Assembly (NCBI GenBank): GCA_030849075.1
Contig: JASAOO010003508.1
Location: 19,591-83,590 of the forward strand
Direction: 5' to 3'
Length of the DNA stretch: 64,000 nucleotides
From: Zelonia costaricensis
Lineage: Eukaryota; Euglenozoa; Kinetoplastea; Trypanosomatida; Trypanosomatidae
A model generated the notes under the pieces. It did no database searches, had not been told where the DNA came from, and saw only the letters and a list, made by a program, of their open reading frames with translations. Below, piece after piece: positions 9,812 to 20,054 of the stretch. Made by a program: the position numbers and the translations under genes. Every line of letters starts with the position of its first letter. Position 1 is the first letter of the stretch.

Positions 9812-11270
9812 CTCTCTTGTTCTTCTCGCCCCGATCGGTGCTTATCTGACTCGTCGGAGGGGGAAAGACGGGGCCGTGGGCAGAGAAGGAGAACGGAGGA
9901 GGAGAGGCGCAAGAAGGCGGTGCGAGGATGGAGTTGAGAAGCTGGGAAAGGGGGAGGGAGGGGTGGCGGGGGGGGGAGGGCTGTGCAGGGGACGCGCGAA
10001 ACGAGAACGGAGAAGCAGCAACGTGCCCTCACTGCTGCGGAGTCAACAACTTAAAAATAGTTTTGGGGGAAACTCGATGTGGATGGGATGGCAGACGAAC
10101 AGAGAAAGCAATGCACGAACCGGCGAGGCACGCGGAGCGGCAAGGCAGCGGATGGAGGGGAGGCCGAGATACGGACTGTTCAGGTCGCGTGAGGCCAGGC
10201 GTGACGAGTCCTCTGTCGACGAGAGACGGGGAGCGGGCGAAAGTGTGGGGAAGGTGGACACGACAGAAGGGGGGAAGGAGAACTGCACACCACACAATGA
10301 AGACGGGGAAGATGAAAAACAAAACAAACGAGCCAGGGCACGTGCAACAAGGGAAGCGGCGCGGGAGAAGAAAAAAGGCGACGTTGCACTCACCGCACCA
10401 CACCAGCAAAGGAAGAAGGAAAAAAAGAGTAGACCGACACACACACACACACACACAGGAGACAAGCGACAGCAACAGAGTGCACGCCCAGTAATACACG
10501 CACACGCACGCTCACACACACGCGCGCGGAACGGTGTCTGTTGAGGGGAGGAGAGAGGAAGAGAGCCGAGCAAACAGCGACCAACGCTGTGCGCGACCTA
10601 GACGGGCGAAAAACCAAAGGAACTCTAAAACAGAACGCAAAGCGAGGGAGAGCGGGAGAAGCAGGCAGTAGGTGAGGACGGTCAAGGAGAAAAAACGAAA
10701 AAGGAAGGGAGTAAAGACGAGGCAAGGGAGGCGTGAACTGGAAAGTGGCGGAGTGCGCGAGGAGAGACGCGGATCGGCGTGCACGGACAAACAAGGTGGC
10801 AGCTCAACGATTTTTGTTCACTGCACCGCAATCGAATCGGTGTAGGACGGAAGAGGGAGAACGAGAGGGGGTCGGCTGTGAGAAAAAAAAGGGGAGATGA
10901 AAACGGAGGAGGCGGCGGTGCGGAGTCAGCGGTTCGTAGCGTGACGGACAGGGCTAGGGAGAGAGAAATGACGTCGAAGCGAGCGAAACCGAGAACAAGA
11001 GCGGCGCGGAGCGAGGAGCGAGGGGGGGAGGGGCAGAGGAGAGAGGAGGTGGTGGCGCAGCGCACACAAGAAACGGATCAGGGCAAGTTAGTTTCCGCGT
11101 GTGACTGTAGCTCTTGATTACTATACTCCTTTTGTTTTTTTGATTTCTTTGCTGCTGCGTTGATGCAGTAGACAAAAGCTCGCGGTGAGGTCGACGAAGC
11201 GTAGATTGGTGACTGCGCTCGGTGCCGCTCAAGACTTGTCGCGGGCTAGCGCTCACGCACACGTGTCTCT

Positions 11271-11340
11271 TGTGTGTGTGTGTGTGCGTGTGTGTGCGTG
11301 TGTGCGTGTGTGCGGATGTGTGCGGGTGTGTGTATGTCTG
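11271..11340. repeat. Imperfect GT/GCGT repeat
   Basis: Seventy bases of GT with interspersed GCGT and GGAT variants, near the middle of the 4.4-kb gene-free block. Confidence 0.85.
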
Positions 11341-13812
11341 TGTCCTGTACTGCACTTTCACAAAAAGGCAAGAGGAGATGGAGCAGGGAAACGCCAAGGG
11401 AAAAAAAATGGGGAGGCAGAGCTACACACAAAACACAAAAGCACTGAGAAGAAGTGGCGCTCAGCGGGAGAAAAAAAAAGTGAGGGGTGAGGCAACGGAG
11501 GCGGGGGTGTGTTGCAGAGGATGGAACGTGGAAGAAGACAGAGAAAAACGAGAGAGACGGCCACCGGCAGGAGGCGTGCCGGGGAATGAGAAGGAAGAAA
11601 ACAACGGCGGCGGATTGGAATGGGTGGGAAGGCTGGCAGTACAAGGTGGAAGTAACGAGAGAGTCGAGCACGCCGTGAGTGAAATCGACGAGGAAAAAAA
11701 AAGATGCGGAGGTGCGTCAGACGCGGCCGTGCTTCGTTTCGCTTTCTTTGTTTTGTTTGTTTTTTTCTTCGCGCCTCGCCAACCGGAAGTTCGAAATGGG
11801 AAGGGGTGACGACAACCGCCCTACACACACTCGCACGTCAGGCCGCGCACAAGACACACCGCGCGAGGGAGGGGAGAGGGAGGGGCTCTCGCGGCGGCGG
11901 CGGCAAGTAAAGAAAAAAAAAAAAAGAACCACGCAGAACGGTGGAGAGGGAGTGAGAAGAAAGGGGTGTACAGCGCAGAACAACAAACGTTGAGAAACAA
12001 CGTGGTTAACGCCGATGAGTCGAAAAAAAAACACACACAAACGCGGAGGAAGAGAAGGGGGAGCGGCGGAGAACCTGAAGGAGCCGAGACACACAGAAAC
12101 ACACACACGAAAAACAAGGACGCAATCTAGGGGGAAGGACAAGGTGCACTGCAGCGTTGCGGGGTCTCAACGAGGGGTAGGCCGGGGCGGGGTGATGTAC
12201 GACAATGTGGGCTTTGCCGTTGCAGCAGCGGCTCCCGTCGTTCGCGTCACGCGGGACTGGGTACAGGGAGCGGGGAGGGGGGAAAGGGAGGGAGCGCTGG
12301 CTAGCGGCTGGGGTGAAACGCGCAGAGCGAGTGAGGAGAGCGGGGGCGCATTCACCAGAAGAAAAAAAAAAGGTGCAGCACTGAGAGGCGCTCAATCAGC
12401 AAAAGAAAAAGGAAACGCAAACGGAATTGATCTGTCCGCCAACTCAGGGTGGGGCAGCAGACACAATCTCCTGCGTGAGTTGACGGCACAGCCGCCTGGA
12501 CCTTCCTTTTTTTGGTTTTTTCTTTTGTACGGCTCCCCCTTTTTCTTTTGGGAGTACTGCTCTCGGTAACGCGCCGCCCCACTTGTGGACAGCGTTGCAA
12601 GTCTTGCCGGTGAGTAAGGGGAGGGGAGAGGGGGGGGCGCACTCCACAAACTGGACCACGTTAAACTTGACTGTCCCTCCTTCTAGGAGCAGGAAAAAAC
12701 GTAGGAAACAAAAAGAGAAAGGCGCAAAGCAGCACACGTTGCTGTGGCACTCAAGGTAACCTAATGCTTCTTCTGTAGCGTGTAACAGGACACGTGAGGG
12801 TAACGTGCGAGCGTGTGTGTGTGTGTGTGTGTGTGCGTTTGGAGAGGAAGGGCAGTGCGGGGGCGAGCAGATGCGCTTAAAGTAGAAGAGAACAACGGCG
12901 ACGGAAGCGAAGAAAAGCGCAGCCGCCTGTGGGTGCGTGCCGCGTCTACCGCCAGCAGGTTGCTTGGCCGTGGCTGAGCAAGAGACCGCAACAGAAGGGG
13001 GGGAACGCTAGAAATGTGCGGCAAGGGATGCTCAAGGATGCAGTGGGCGGAAAGGGATCAAAAACGTCACGTTTCTTCTTTGTTTCCGTGATTAGAGTAC
13101 AGCTGTGATGGGTAAAAAGGTGTTGCAGGCCCTGGGACGTCAGATCAGTGCAGTGACCGCCTGAATAAGTGCTTGTATGTGTGTTTTGTGTGCGTGTGAA
13201 TGGATGTCGTGGGCTCGTCCCACGTTTCTTTCTCGAACGTTATTCCTTTCTCTGCCTCTCTCGGTGTGAGTGGGGCGGGGAGTGCGAGAAGACGACGTTG
13301 GCAGGGGTACCCTTCGTTTGCCATTGTGTGGGTGTGCGTGTATGTGGGTGATGATTTCAAGATGTGACGGGCGCGGTACAAGAGGAAAGAGAACGCGAGA
13401 GTGGGGCGCATTGTGTAAGAAAAAAAAGCGTGCTTGGTGCACACGACGCAGTCGCGTGAGCGGAGGACGACAACAGGCGGGAGCACGGTGCGCTTCGAAT
13501 GTCAAGTGTGCGCCGCCGCCAGCTCGTGGGAACCCGATCGTCTCGAGCAAGACGGCAGCGACTTCAACCACAACTGAACCACCACACAATCGACCACCTG
13601 ATGCCCGACATCGGCTTGATGCATTCCTGCAGTTTTCATGCAGAGCGTGCTTCAATGCACAAGAGAGAATAACAGCTCCCAAAAAAAAAAAAAAAAAGAC
13701 CCCCACGGAAGCTGAGGAAGAGCCGTGTACCAGCGGCAGAGCACCCCTTCCCCTTCCCGTTCCACCCCCCCCCCTACGGTCCCATCGGAGAGCGTCCCCC
13801 GTCCCCCGTGTT

Positions 13813-15660
13813 CTAGGACGAGGTGTACCCGCCCCCAAGGTTGACGCGAAAGGGGGCAACTCCGTCGTCGCTGTCGTCGTCCTCGTCGCTGCCGCAGTCG
13901 CCGAGGCCGAGGCCCATGAAGACTGGCCGACGCTCTCCGCCGCCAACGCCGGCGCCACCCTCCGCCGCACGACTGCGCAGGGTGTTGGCGACCTTCTCCC
14001 GCCACAGCATGCGGCCCCGGGCGTCGTCGTCGTCGCCGCTGCCGGCATCTGCCTCCGCTTGCGCATCGTCGCCAGCGGTGCATTGGAGAAACGGGTGCTG
14101 CAGTGCGGCGCGCACGGTGATGCGGTGCTCCGGCTGCTGCTCCAGCATGCGCGAGAGCAAGTCCAGCCCTTCCGCCCGCACGACCCCGCTGTGGAACTTG
14201 AACGGAAGACTCGCCACCGTCGCCGCCGGCGGTGGGGCGGCACGGCGCGCGTCCTCCTCCTCCTCCTCCGTCTCCTGCTGCTGCAGCGAAGCTGGTGGTG
14301 GTGGTGGTGTGAGAGGAGACGGGACAGACGGGGGGCACGCGGGGGCCTCGCCGCATGTTGGCACGCCCAACAGCTTGTGAATCGCCCCCAGCAGGTCCAG
14401 CTCGCTCTCCGCGAAAAAAAGGCCCTTGCGGAGGAGCAGCTGCGCAAAGATGACGCCGAGGGCCCACACATCCGCCGCCGGGCGACACGCCTGGTCCCCC
14501 AGAAGCACCTCGGGCGGTCGGTAGTGCAGCGTCGTGCGCATCGACGGCGGGGTGCAGAGCAGCGCCTCGCGCTGCCATGCCGCGGCCCCGGCCTGCGACG
14601 GCGGCAGAAAGCGTGCTGAGCCGAAGTCGGCAAGACGCAGCCCGCCGTCCTCCATGACGAGCACGTTGCTCAGCTTCAGGTCGCGATGCACGACGCCGCA
14701 GGTCTCATGCAGGAAGCAGAGCACGCGCAGCAGGCGCCGCATCAGGTAGCGGGTCATGGGCAGCTCCTCCACCGGCGATGAGCTGGCTGGCCTGGCCTCC
14801 GGGGCGGGCTCGGCAGTGCCGCCAAACGAGGAGACCATCCCGGGCTTGCGCTTGTACGCACCTGTGCTGGTCGCGTTGGGGGCCCCGCGCGGCCCGTGCG
14901 GCAGCACAACGCTCTCCAGGTTGGTAGCCGCTCGCTCCATCACGAGACACATCTCCTTGTGAGGGGCCTCCACCACCCGCTCCAGCTGTGCCACCCGCGC
15001 CGACTCGTCAATCCAGTTCGCCGCAGCGGGGGACTGCGGCGGCGGTGGCGACGACTCCTGCCGCGTCAGCGCCAGCGTCGCCGCCTGTGTGTCGCTGATG
15101 AAGCGATGCAGCGTGACCTCGCGCAGCACCGTCGCGGCGATGTCACGCGCGCCGAAGTCGTTGGACTGCACGAAGATGCGCTTCACCGCCACGGGGCGTC
15201 CGCGCGACGGCGGTGTCCCCATCGCCGCGGCGTCGGTGACGCACCGCGACACTGGGTCCCCGTGTCGCGGTGCGGGGGACGCTGAGGATGCCAGCACGGA
15301 ACAGTTCTCAGGCGCGGACGCCGTGGCTGCCGCGCTGTAGGGCTCACGCGCGGCGTACACGGCTCCCTGCGCGCCTCGTCGAATAGGAGCCTCCTTCTTG
15401 AGCCCCGACCCCCTCAGCGTGGCGGACGGCTCCGGGACGGAAATAAAAGGTAGCCGACGTGCCCCGTGCGGCGTCGCAACGTGTGCTGCCCCACCTGCTG
15501 CGTCAGCGTCCCCTGTGACCTTGGAGGACCCGGGCTCCTCGGGCTCTGTGTCGGGGGTGGCACCCCGCCAGCAGTCGTCGTACACCGACCACGTCGGCGA
15601 GTCCGCACCGCTGCGACGGTGTGTCGCGTGCTGCGCAGCACCGGTGAGCGAGAAGAGCAT
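13813..15660 (-). CDS. Divergent CDK-like (CMGC) serine/threonine protein kinase
   Basis: 615 residues from the ATG at 15660. Kinase landmarks: Gly-rich loop about 94-103, catalytic Lys160 in 'VAVKRI', C-helix Glu181 in 'AATVLREV', catalytic loop 'HRDLKLSN' with Asp327, 'DFGSAR' at 345-350, and a CMGC-type 'LHYRPPEVLLG' at 378-388. All catalytic residues are present, so it should be active. The layout is CDK-like, but the PSTAIRE helix is replaced by 'IAATVLRE'. There is a roughly 50-residue insert between the Gly loop and the VAVK strand, another at about 255-297, and a low-complexity C-lobe insert at about 435-485. The first 90 residues look disordered. It could be a divergent CRK or an orphan CMGC kinase. 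No cyclin gene lies nearby. Confidence 0.85.
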   Translation of the reverse strand: MLFSLTGAAQHATHRRSGADSPTWSVYDDCWRGATPDTEPEEPGSSKVTGDADAAGGAAHVATPHGARRLPFISVPEPSATLRGSGLKKEAPIRRGAQGAVYAAREPYSAAATASAPENCSVLASSASPAPRHGDPVSRCVTDAAAMGTPPSRGRPVAVKRIFVQSNDFGARDIAATVLREVTLHRFISDTQAATLALTRQESSPPPPQSPAAANWIDESARVAQLERVVEAPHKEMCLVMERAATNLESVVLPHGPRGAPNATSTGAYKRKPGMVSSFGGTAEPAPEARPASSSPVEELPMTRYLMRRLLRVLCFLHETCGVVHRDLKLSNVLVMEDGGLRLADFGSARFLPPSQAGAAAWQREALLCTPPSMRTTLHYRPPEVLLGDQACRPAADVWALGVIFAQLLLRKGLFFAESELDLLGAIHKLLGVPTCGEAPACPPSVPSPLTPPPPPASLQQQETEEEEEDARRAAPPPAATVASLPFKFHSGVVRAEGLDLLSRMLEQQPEHRITVRAALQHPFLQCTAGDDAQAEADAGSGDDDDARGRMLWREKVANTLRSRAAEGGAGVGGGERRPVFMGLGLGDCGSDEDDDSDDGVAPFRVNLGGGYTSS

Positions 15661-15678
15661 TCTCCGCGGGCTTCGCCG

Positions 15679-15720
15679 CTGCGGCAGTTGGGGGGAAGGG
15701 AGAAGAGGGGCAGAAAGAAA
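15679..15720 (-). promoter_or_regulatory. Candidate spliced-leader acceptor for the kinase gene
   Basis: On the minus strand a pyrimidine-rich tract of about 30 bases (15689-15720) is followed, after a few bases, by the first AG at 15680-15679, only about 18 nt from the start codon. One of the clearest acceptor candidates in the window, and it supports the chosen ATG. Confidence 0.6.
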
Positions 15721-15741
15721 TCAGCAGCTCTGCTGATTTCT
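15716..15741. repeat. Perfect inverted repeat, 12-bp arms
   Basis: Arms 15716-15727 and 15730-15741 (AGAAATCAGCAG and its exact complement) are separated by 2 bases. In the pre-mRNA it would form an 11-12 bp hairpin immediately 5' of the kinase polypyrimidine tract. Confidence 0.85.
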
Positions 15742-17306
15742 GTGCAAAGTGAGGAGCGTCGAGGACGAGGTGGATCTATGAATGGGTGAGTGTGCGTGTG
15801 AAGCTGCGTGCCTGAACGTGTATGTTGTCCTCGAAGAAGCGAAGCTGCGTATCACCAAAGCCGCTGTCTGACGCTGTGGCAGCGGTGGCAGCAGAAACAG
15901 CAAAGAACCTTTTCCGATCGAAGTGGGTGAAGGAGGTCCGGCGACACCACAGCTGACTTCACAAGCGCACCCGTGGCGCGGCTTCCCGTCGTGTGTGTAT
16001 GTGTGTATGTGTGTTGCTACAGTCACGAGACCACGAATTCGAATACAGAGAGGGGAACGGAAAGTGATGTAGAGGTCACATCTACGCGCTTGTGTACGCC
16101 GCCATCTTGGCCACTACCCTCCACCCACACACACACACGTCGCCTCGATGCTCGTCACGCTGCCCACACCACGACGCAGGGAGGGAGGGCGCGAGCGGAC
16201 AAGAGAAGTGCGTTTTCATGGAAGCGCACAAACACAAAGGTAACGCAGGCCTTTTTTCTGTGTACATTCTCCGCAGTCTGTTGGTGGACCACTGGTCTCC
16301 CCAAAGAAGACGAGCGTGCTCCCTCTCACTCGGCGCTGCATGGCCGCGAGGTGTCGCGCTCAGGGAGCGGGGTGGGGGAGGGGCAGGCGGCGTGTCGACT
16401 GGTCTTGTACGTGCATCTCGGCACGGGTCGAGTGCAGTTTGGGTCGTGGAGCGTGATAGGCGAACATTGGCTGCCAGGGAATGGGGGGAGGAGAGGGGGA
16501 GAAGGGCGAACAGCACCACACACACGCAGCCACGCACATGAAGGAAAGGAACGGAACAAGAGCGAACCAAGACGCGCCCCTCTTCACTCCTCGTTTGCTG
16601 CACCGCCCTTCCACAGCCCAGGAGAGGCCCAAAAGACAAGCGAAGAGGGAAAGGGAATGAAGTGGGGAGTCCGACAGGCCCAAGCGCACAACGCGAACGG
16701 AAGGGAAGGGGGGCGGCTGGGTTGGAGAAAGAAGGGGGAGGGGTCGAGGCAGCATCTATACGTACATGAGTAGCCACGGCGTGCATCACGGCAATGCAGC
16801 GCCAAATCGGCCGTGGGAAGGGAAAAAAGGCAAAAAGGAAAGGGAGGGGGCAGAAAAAAAAAAAAGGAGAAGACACGCAGGATGGGGCAGGGAGGGGCGG
16901 GGGGAGAAGGGGGGGGGGGCAGTGTGTGGAGCAGAGCGACACACGTGCGGTGACCCGACGGCGGGAGAGAGAGAAAGAGAAGCAGAACAGCACGCACGAA
17001 CACGCATGTGAGTGACAACCGCACTGGTAGTTTCCCCCTACCCCCCCCTCACCTCACCTCAGCTCCCCACCCCTCTTGCGTGTGGGACGGCGCGGTGTGC
17101 ACGTCACTGCGCACCGACGCGCGCTAGGGCACGCGTGGCCCAGTTCATTTCACATGTGCACGCGCAGGCCTCCGAAACCCGCTCGCTGAATAGCGGGGCC
17201 CGAGATGGTGGCGGAGCTGCCATCGAAGAATTTGAAGGCAAGAGGAGGAGGGGCAGGAGAAGCGACGGCGCTCGTGCGACACACGCATGCCACACTCGAC
17301 TCCTCC

Positions 17307-18728
17307 CTACACATGCTGGAAGTGCTGGTTCGAGCGGAACTCCTCGTACAGGGTGAACATGACGTGCAGCGAGTCAATCAGTGACGTGTACGTCGGGATG
17401 TCTAGGATGGCGCACAGCGTCCGCACGTACTGGTCGAGGTCGAGGTCGATGTGCGAGGGTGGGAAAGGGACGTCCGAGTTCAGCACCTCCTCGAACTGCT
17501 GCGGCCACACCTGCATCAGCGTTTCAATATCCGGCATGGGCCGCTGGTAGTTCACCGTTGGCAGCGCCTTCTTGTAGTGCACCTTCTTGATGTCCGAGAT
17601 CCACCGGTCAATCACCTCAGGCCGGCTGGCCGCGTTTTCTAGGGAGTCAACGACGTCGGCGGCAACGCCGTGGGCGTTCGTGGCGTTGAGCTCGAGCAGC
17701 ACCACCGCCGGGTTTGACTGCGGAATCGCCGGCTCGTCCACCACGTCGAGGCCGAGCCCGTCCGGCTTCCCGTCGGGCCGCGGCACCTTGACGAAGGGGT
17801 CGAGGTCGCCGATGGCGGGGATGTAGTCGGGCACAAACGGCCGCAGCTTCGCCGGCAGCTCCGCGGCGAACGGCTCGTACTTGGGAATCTGCTTGAACAG
17901 CTCCTGCATCTCGCGGTTTGCAGTGGCGTTGACGCGGGCGTACTTGGCCGGGTTGTACCCAAGCTGCGGGTCCCCGACCTGCGTCACAGGCGCCGCCTCG
18001 CCCAGCTCCGTCGGCTTCTGTCCGGCGTAGCCCTCGGCGCGGTACTCGTGGTCCTCGTTCCCCTCGGCCTCCTCGTCCGCCCCTTCTTCGTCCGCCCCCT
18101 CCTCATCCTCCTGCTCCTGCTCCTCTTCGCCGTCCTCTTCGTCGTCCTCTGGCCGCATCGCATGGCCCGTCCGCATCGCCATCGGCGTCGCCACCTGACT
18201 TGCCGTCGGCGACACGGGAATCGCCTCGTCGTGCGGTGCGTTCTCGATGGTCTGCCCCATCCCGCCCGCCACACCACCGCCGCCACCGACGCGGCCGGCG
18301 TCTGCCTCGTGGCCGTACGAGGGCCGCATCGAGGCTCGCGGCGTCGCAACCGTCTCCGCGTTCCGCACGTCGATGCGCTCGTCGTTCGGATTGTTGGCGA
18401 TCAGCTGCCCGCCGCGCACCGCCGACCCCGTCGGGCTGTCCATGGCGGCAGCGGAGAGACCTTGCGAGGGGCGGCCGGTGCCGCTCGCGTAGGAAGGGCT
18501 CGACGACTCCGCGTTCACGTTTTCCGGAGTCGGCACCCGGAGCACGCGGGCGCTCGTCGGGGGGGCCGCATCGGAGGCCTGCCGCTGCGGCTTTGGAACG
18601 GGGATCGGCAGGTTGTCGCCGTGCTGGGCGTCGTCCGCCTCGGAGCCGTTCTCGCTCGGCTCCTCTTCCGTCGTCTCAGTGCCCTCCTCGTAGCCTGATT
18701 CGTCGCTGCTGTCCGACGCGTGGCGCAT
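17307..18728 (-). CDS. IFT46: Intraflagellar transport protein 46
   Basis: 473 residues from the ATG at 18728. The N-terminal 240 or so residues are acidic and low in complexity, with a Glu/Asp run near 195-225. The C-terminal 200 residues form the IFT46 core: 'YEPFAAELPAKLRPFVPDYI', 'AIGDLDPFVKVPRPDG', 'GLDVVDEP', 'RWISDIKKVHYKKALP' and 'MQVWP' are characteristic of the family. IFT46 is a core subunit of IFT complex B that binds IFT52 and carries outer-arm dynein and other cargo in algae. It is expected in the flagellum and at its base. The acidic N terminus is typical of IFT46, although its exact length varies between species. Confidence 0.93.
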   Translation of the reverse strand: MRHASDSSDESGYEEGTETTEEEPSENGSEADDAQHGDNLPIPVPKPQRQASDAAPPTSARVLRVPTPENVNAESSSPSYASGTGRPSQGLSAAAMDSPTGSAVRGGQLIANNPNDERIDVRNAETVATPRASMRPSYGHEADAGRVGGGGGVAGGMGQTIENAPHDEAIPVSPTASQVATPMAMRTGHAMRPEDDEEDGEEEQEQEDEEGADEEGADEEAEGNEDHEYRAEGYAGQKPTELGEAAPVTQVGDPQLGYNPAKYARVNATANREMQELFKQIPKYEPFAAELPAKLRPFVPDYIPAIGDLDPFVKVPRPDGKPDGLGLDVVDEPAIPQSNPAVVLLELNATNAHGVAADVVDSLENAASRPEVIDRWISDIKKVHYKKALPTVNYQRPMPDIETLMQVWPQQFEEVLNSDVPFPPSHIDLDLDQYVRTLCAILDIPTYTSLIDSLHVMFTLYEEFRSNQHFQHV

Positions 18729-19685
18729 GTTCGCTTATTTGCTTTGTTTGTCGTGTCTTGCCTCGCTCGCTCGATGGTCGAGGGAAGTTTAGAGTGCGTC
18801 GCAAGGCGTCTGAGATCGACACGGTGCGACTTGCTGTGGCGCGGACACAAAGACGCAAAGAGGGTTGTGGGATGGTGTTGAGGTGCAGTCGCCGCAGTGG
18901 GAGACAGAGAGAGAGAGAGAGCGATGGGAGTCGTCTAGAAAGAGCGGAGTTGTCGGGGATGGCGGGGTCGATGCGCGCGTGCGTGTCGTGTCAGTGTGTG
19001 TGTGTGTGTGTGTGTGCAGGTGTGCGTATCTGAATATGTGTGTCGCGCCAAAGGGGGAAAGAAAAGGCAGGTAGTGCGGGCGTGCACGCAGAGTACTTTG
19101 CGGCGCAAACGCAACGACCAGAAAACTGCCGGCAGCCAACGACAAGAGAGAGAGAGAGAAGGAGATGATCGGGAAACGTCGGAGAAGAGTATCGTGCAGC
19201 AGCAACGAGGCACCGTTGGACATGAGGACAGCAGCGTGTTAAGACCTTGGCACGCGTGCCGAGAGAACTCATCGGCGCCTGGCAAGGGGTGGACTAACCC
19301 ACCTGCCCGTCGCAGGTTTCGTCCAGACGCGCACACTGACAAACGTCCGCGTCGCGTGTGTCGTGCTTGGCCAGTGACCCACCCGCCGGGCAGTCTCTCA
19401 GGATGCGGAAGAGGAAGAGGGAGTACGAGAAGGTTGCATTTCTTGTGCGAGCCTCCGCTGCTCGAGGCTTTTCTTTTCCTTTTTTTTCGTCGCTTGTCTG
19501 GCGCAGCCTGGCTTAAGTGCGCAAGTGCGATGCAAAGAGCGCGAGCGAGCGGCGCCAATGCTCATCTCTGCCCTACTCGCGCTGCGCGTGTGAGCATGGC
19601 TTACGTGAGTTGCCTTTCACAGACGGGGGGAGGTGGGTAGTTGCACCAGTTTCCTGCCTGCGAGCAGCCGTGCTGTCAACAGCAG
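18729..19685. other. Intergenic region between DUF3147 copy 1 and IFT46
   Basis: No gene seen. Contains a GT microsatellite (18994-19016) and a 20-bp purine tract (CT-rich in the transcript, about 18903-18922) whose first downstream AG, near 18835-18834, is a possible IFT46 splice acceptor. Confidence 0.6.
18994..19016. repeat. (GT)n microsatellite
   Basis: About eleven GT units in the IFT46 upstream region. Confidence 0.9.
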
Positions 19686-20054
19686 CTACAGCAGGTGAAG
19701 GCCCACGAAGCTGATGGCCAAGGCAAACAACCCAAAGACGACAATAGTCTCCATGACGCAGATGCCCATCGAGCCCCAGAACCCGAAGCGGTCGTAGCAG
19801 TACGGAAAGAGCAGGAACATGGGCATGGTCGGGATAACATACCACAGGGTGTACCAGGCGTGGTTCGAGATGAGCTCCCTCGGCTGACCCTCCACCTGCA
19901 GCCAAATCAATGTCAGCACCGTTACCGTTGGCAGCGCCGCGAGGAGGCCGCCGAGGCGATCGCTGTACTTCGCGGCCTCCGAGACGGCCACGATGATGGC
20001 CGCCGACAGCGCGTACTTGAAAACCAGGTACAGCACATCCGTTGTGACGCCCAT
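19686..20054 (-). CDS. DUF3147-like four-helix membrane protein, copy 1
   Basis: 122 residues from the ATG at 20054. A longer in-frame extension to 20303 exists but its first 80 residues look like untranslated leader. The protein is almost entirely four hydrophobic segments, with the signature 'VSEAAKYSDRLGGLLAALP' in the first loop and second helix, then 'TLIWLQVE', 'SNHAWYTLWYVIPTMPMFLLFP' and a final helix. This resembles small bacterial DUF3147 membrane proteins; their function is not established. About 1.2 kb upstream lies a clear paralogue sharing 'SNHAWYT' and the same helix plan. Copy 1 has fewer basic residues and no charged C-terminal tail. Transport or scaffolding would be a guess. 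Confidence 0.8.
   Translation of the reverse strand: MGVTTDVLYLVFKYALSAAIIVAVSEAAKYSDRLGGLLAALPTVTVLTLIWLQVEGQPRELISNHAWYTLWYVIPTMPMFLLFPYCYDRFGFWGSMGICVMETIVVFGLFALAISFVGLHLL

Larger units (their letters stand above)
9421..13812. other. 4.4-kb gene-free region between kinase and J-protein genes
   Basis: The longest stretch without a gene in the window. All frames longer than 100 codons here read as low-complexity Ser/Phe/Arg/Lys translation of purine- or pyrimidine-rich DNA or GT arrays, with no recognisable domain. It contains GT/CA microsatellites (9792-9811, 10437-10457, 11271-11340, 12812-12834) and many A/G-rich runs on the plus strand. No tRNA fold was recognised by eye. It must include the kinase 3' UTR and the J-protein 5' leader. 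Confidence 0.6.
15661..17306. other. Intergenic region between IFT46 and the kinase
   Basis: No credible gene. Holds the kinase splice-acceptor region (15679-15720), a 12-bp-arm inverted repeat just upstream of it, GT/CA-rich stretches and purine runs on the plus strand. Confidence 0.65.

Noticed and set aside
10800..10860. Possible tRNA B-box-like text in the gene-free block
   Set aside because: No cloverleaf or A-box could be assembled around it by eye.
13270..14619. 449-codon plus-strand frame over the kinase 3' part
   Set aside because: Antisense shadow with Arg/Leu/Val-rich text; it crosses the kinase stop into the spacer and shows no domain.
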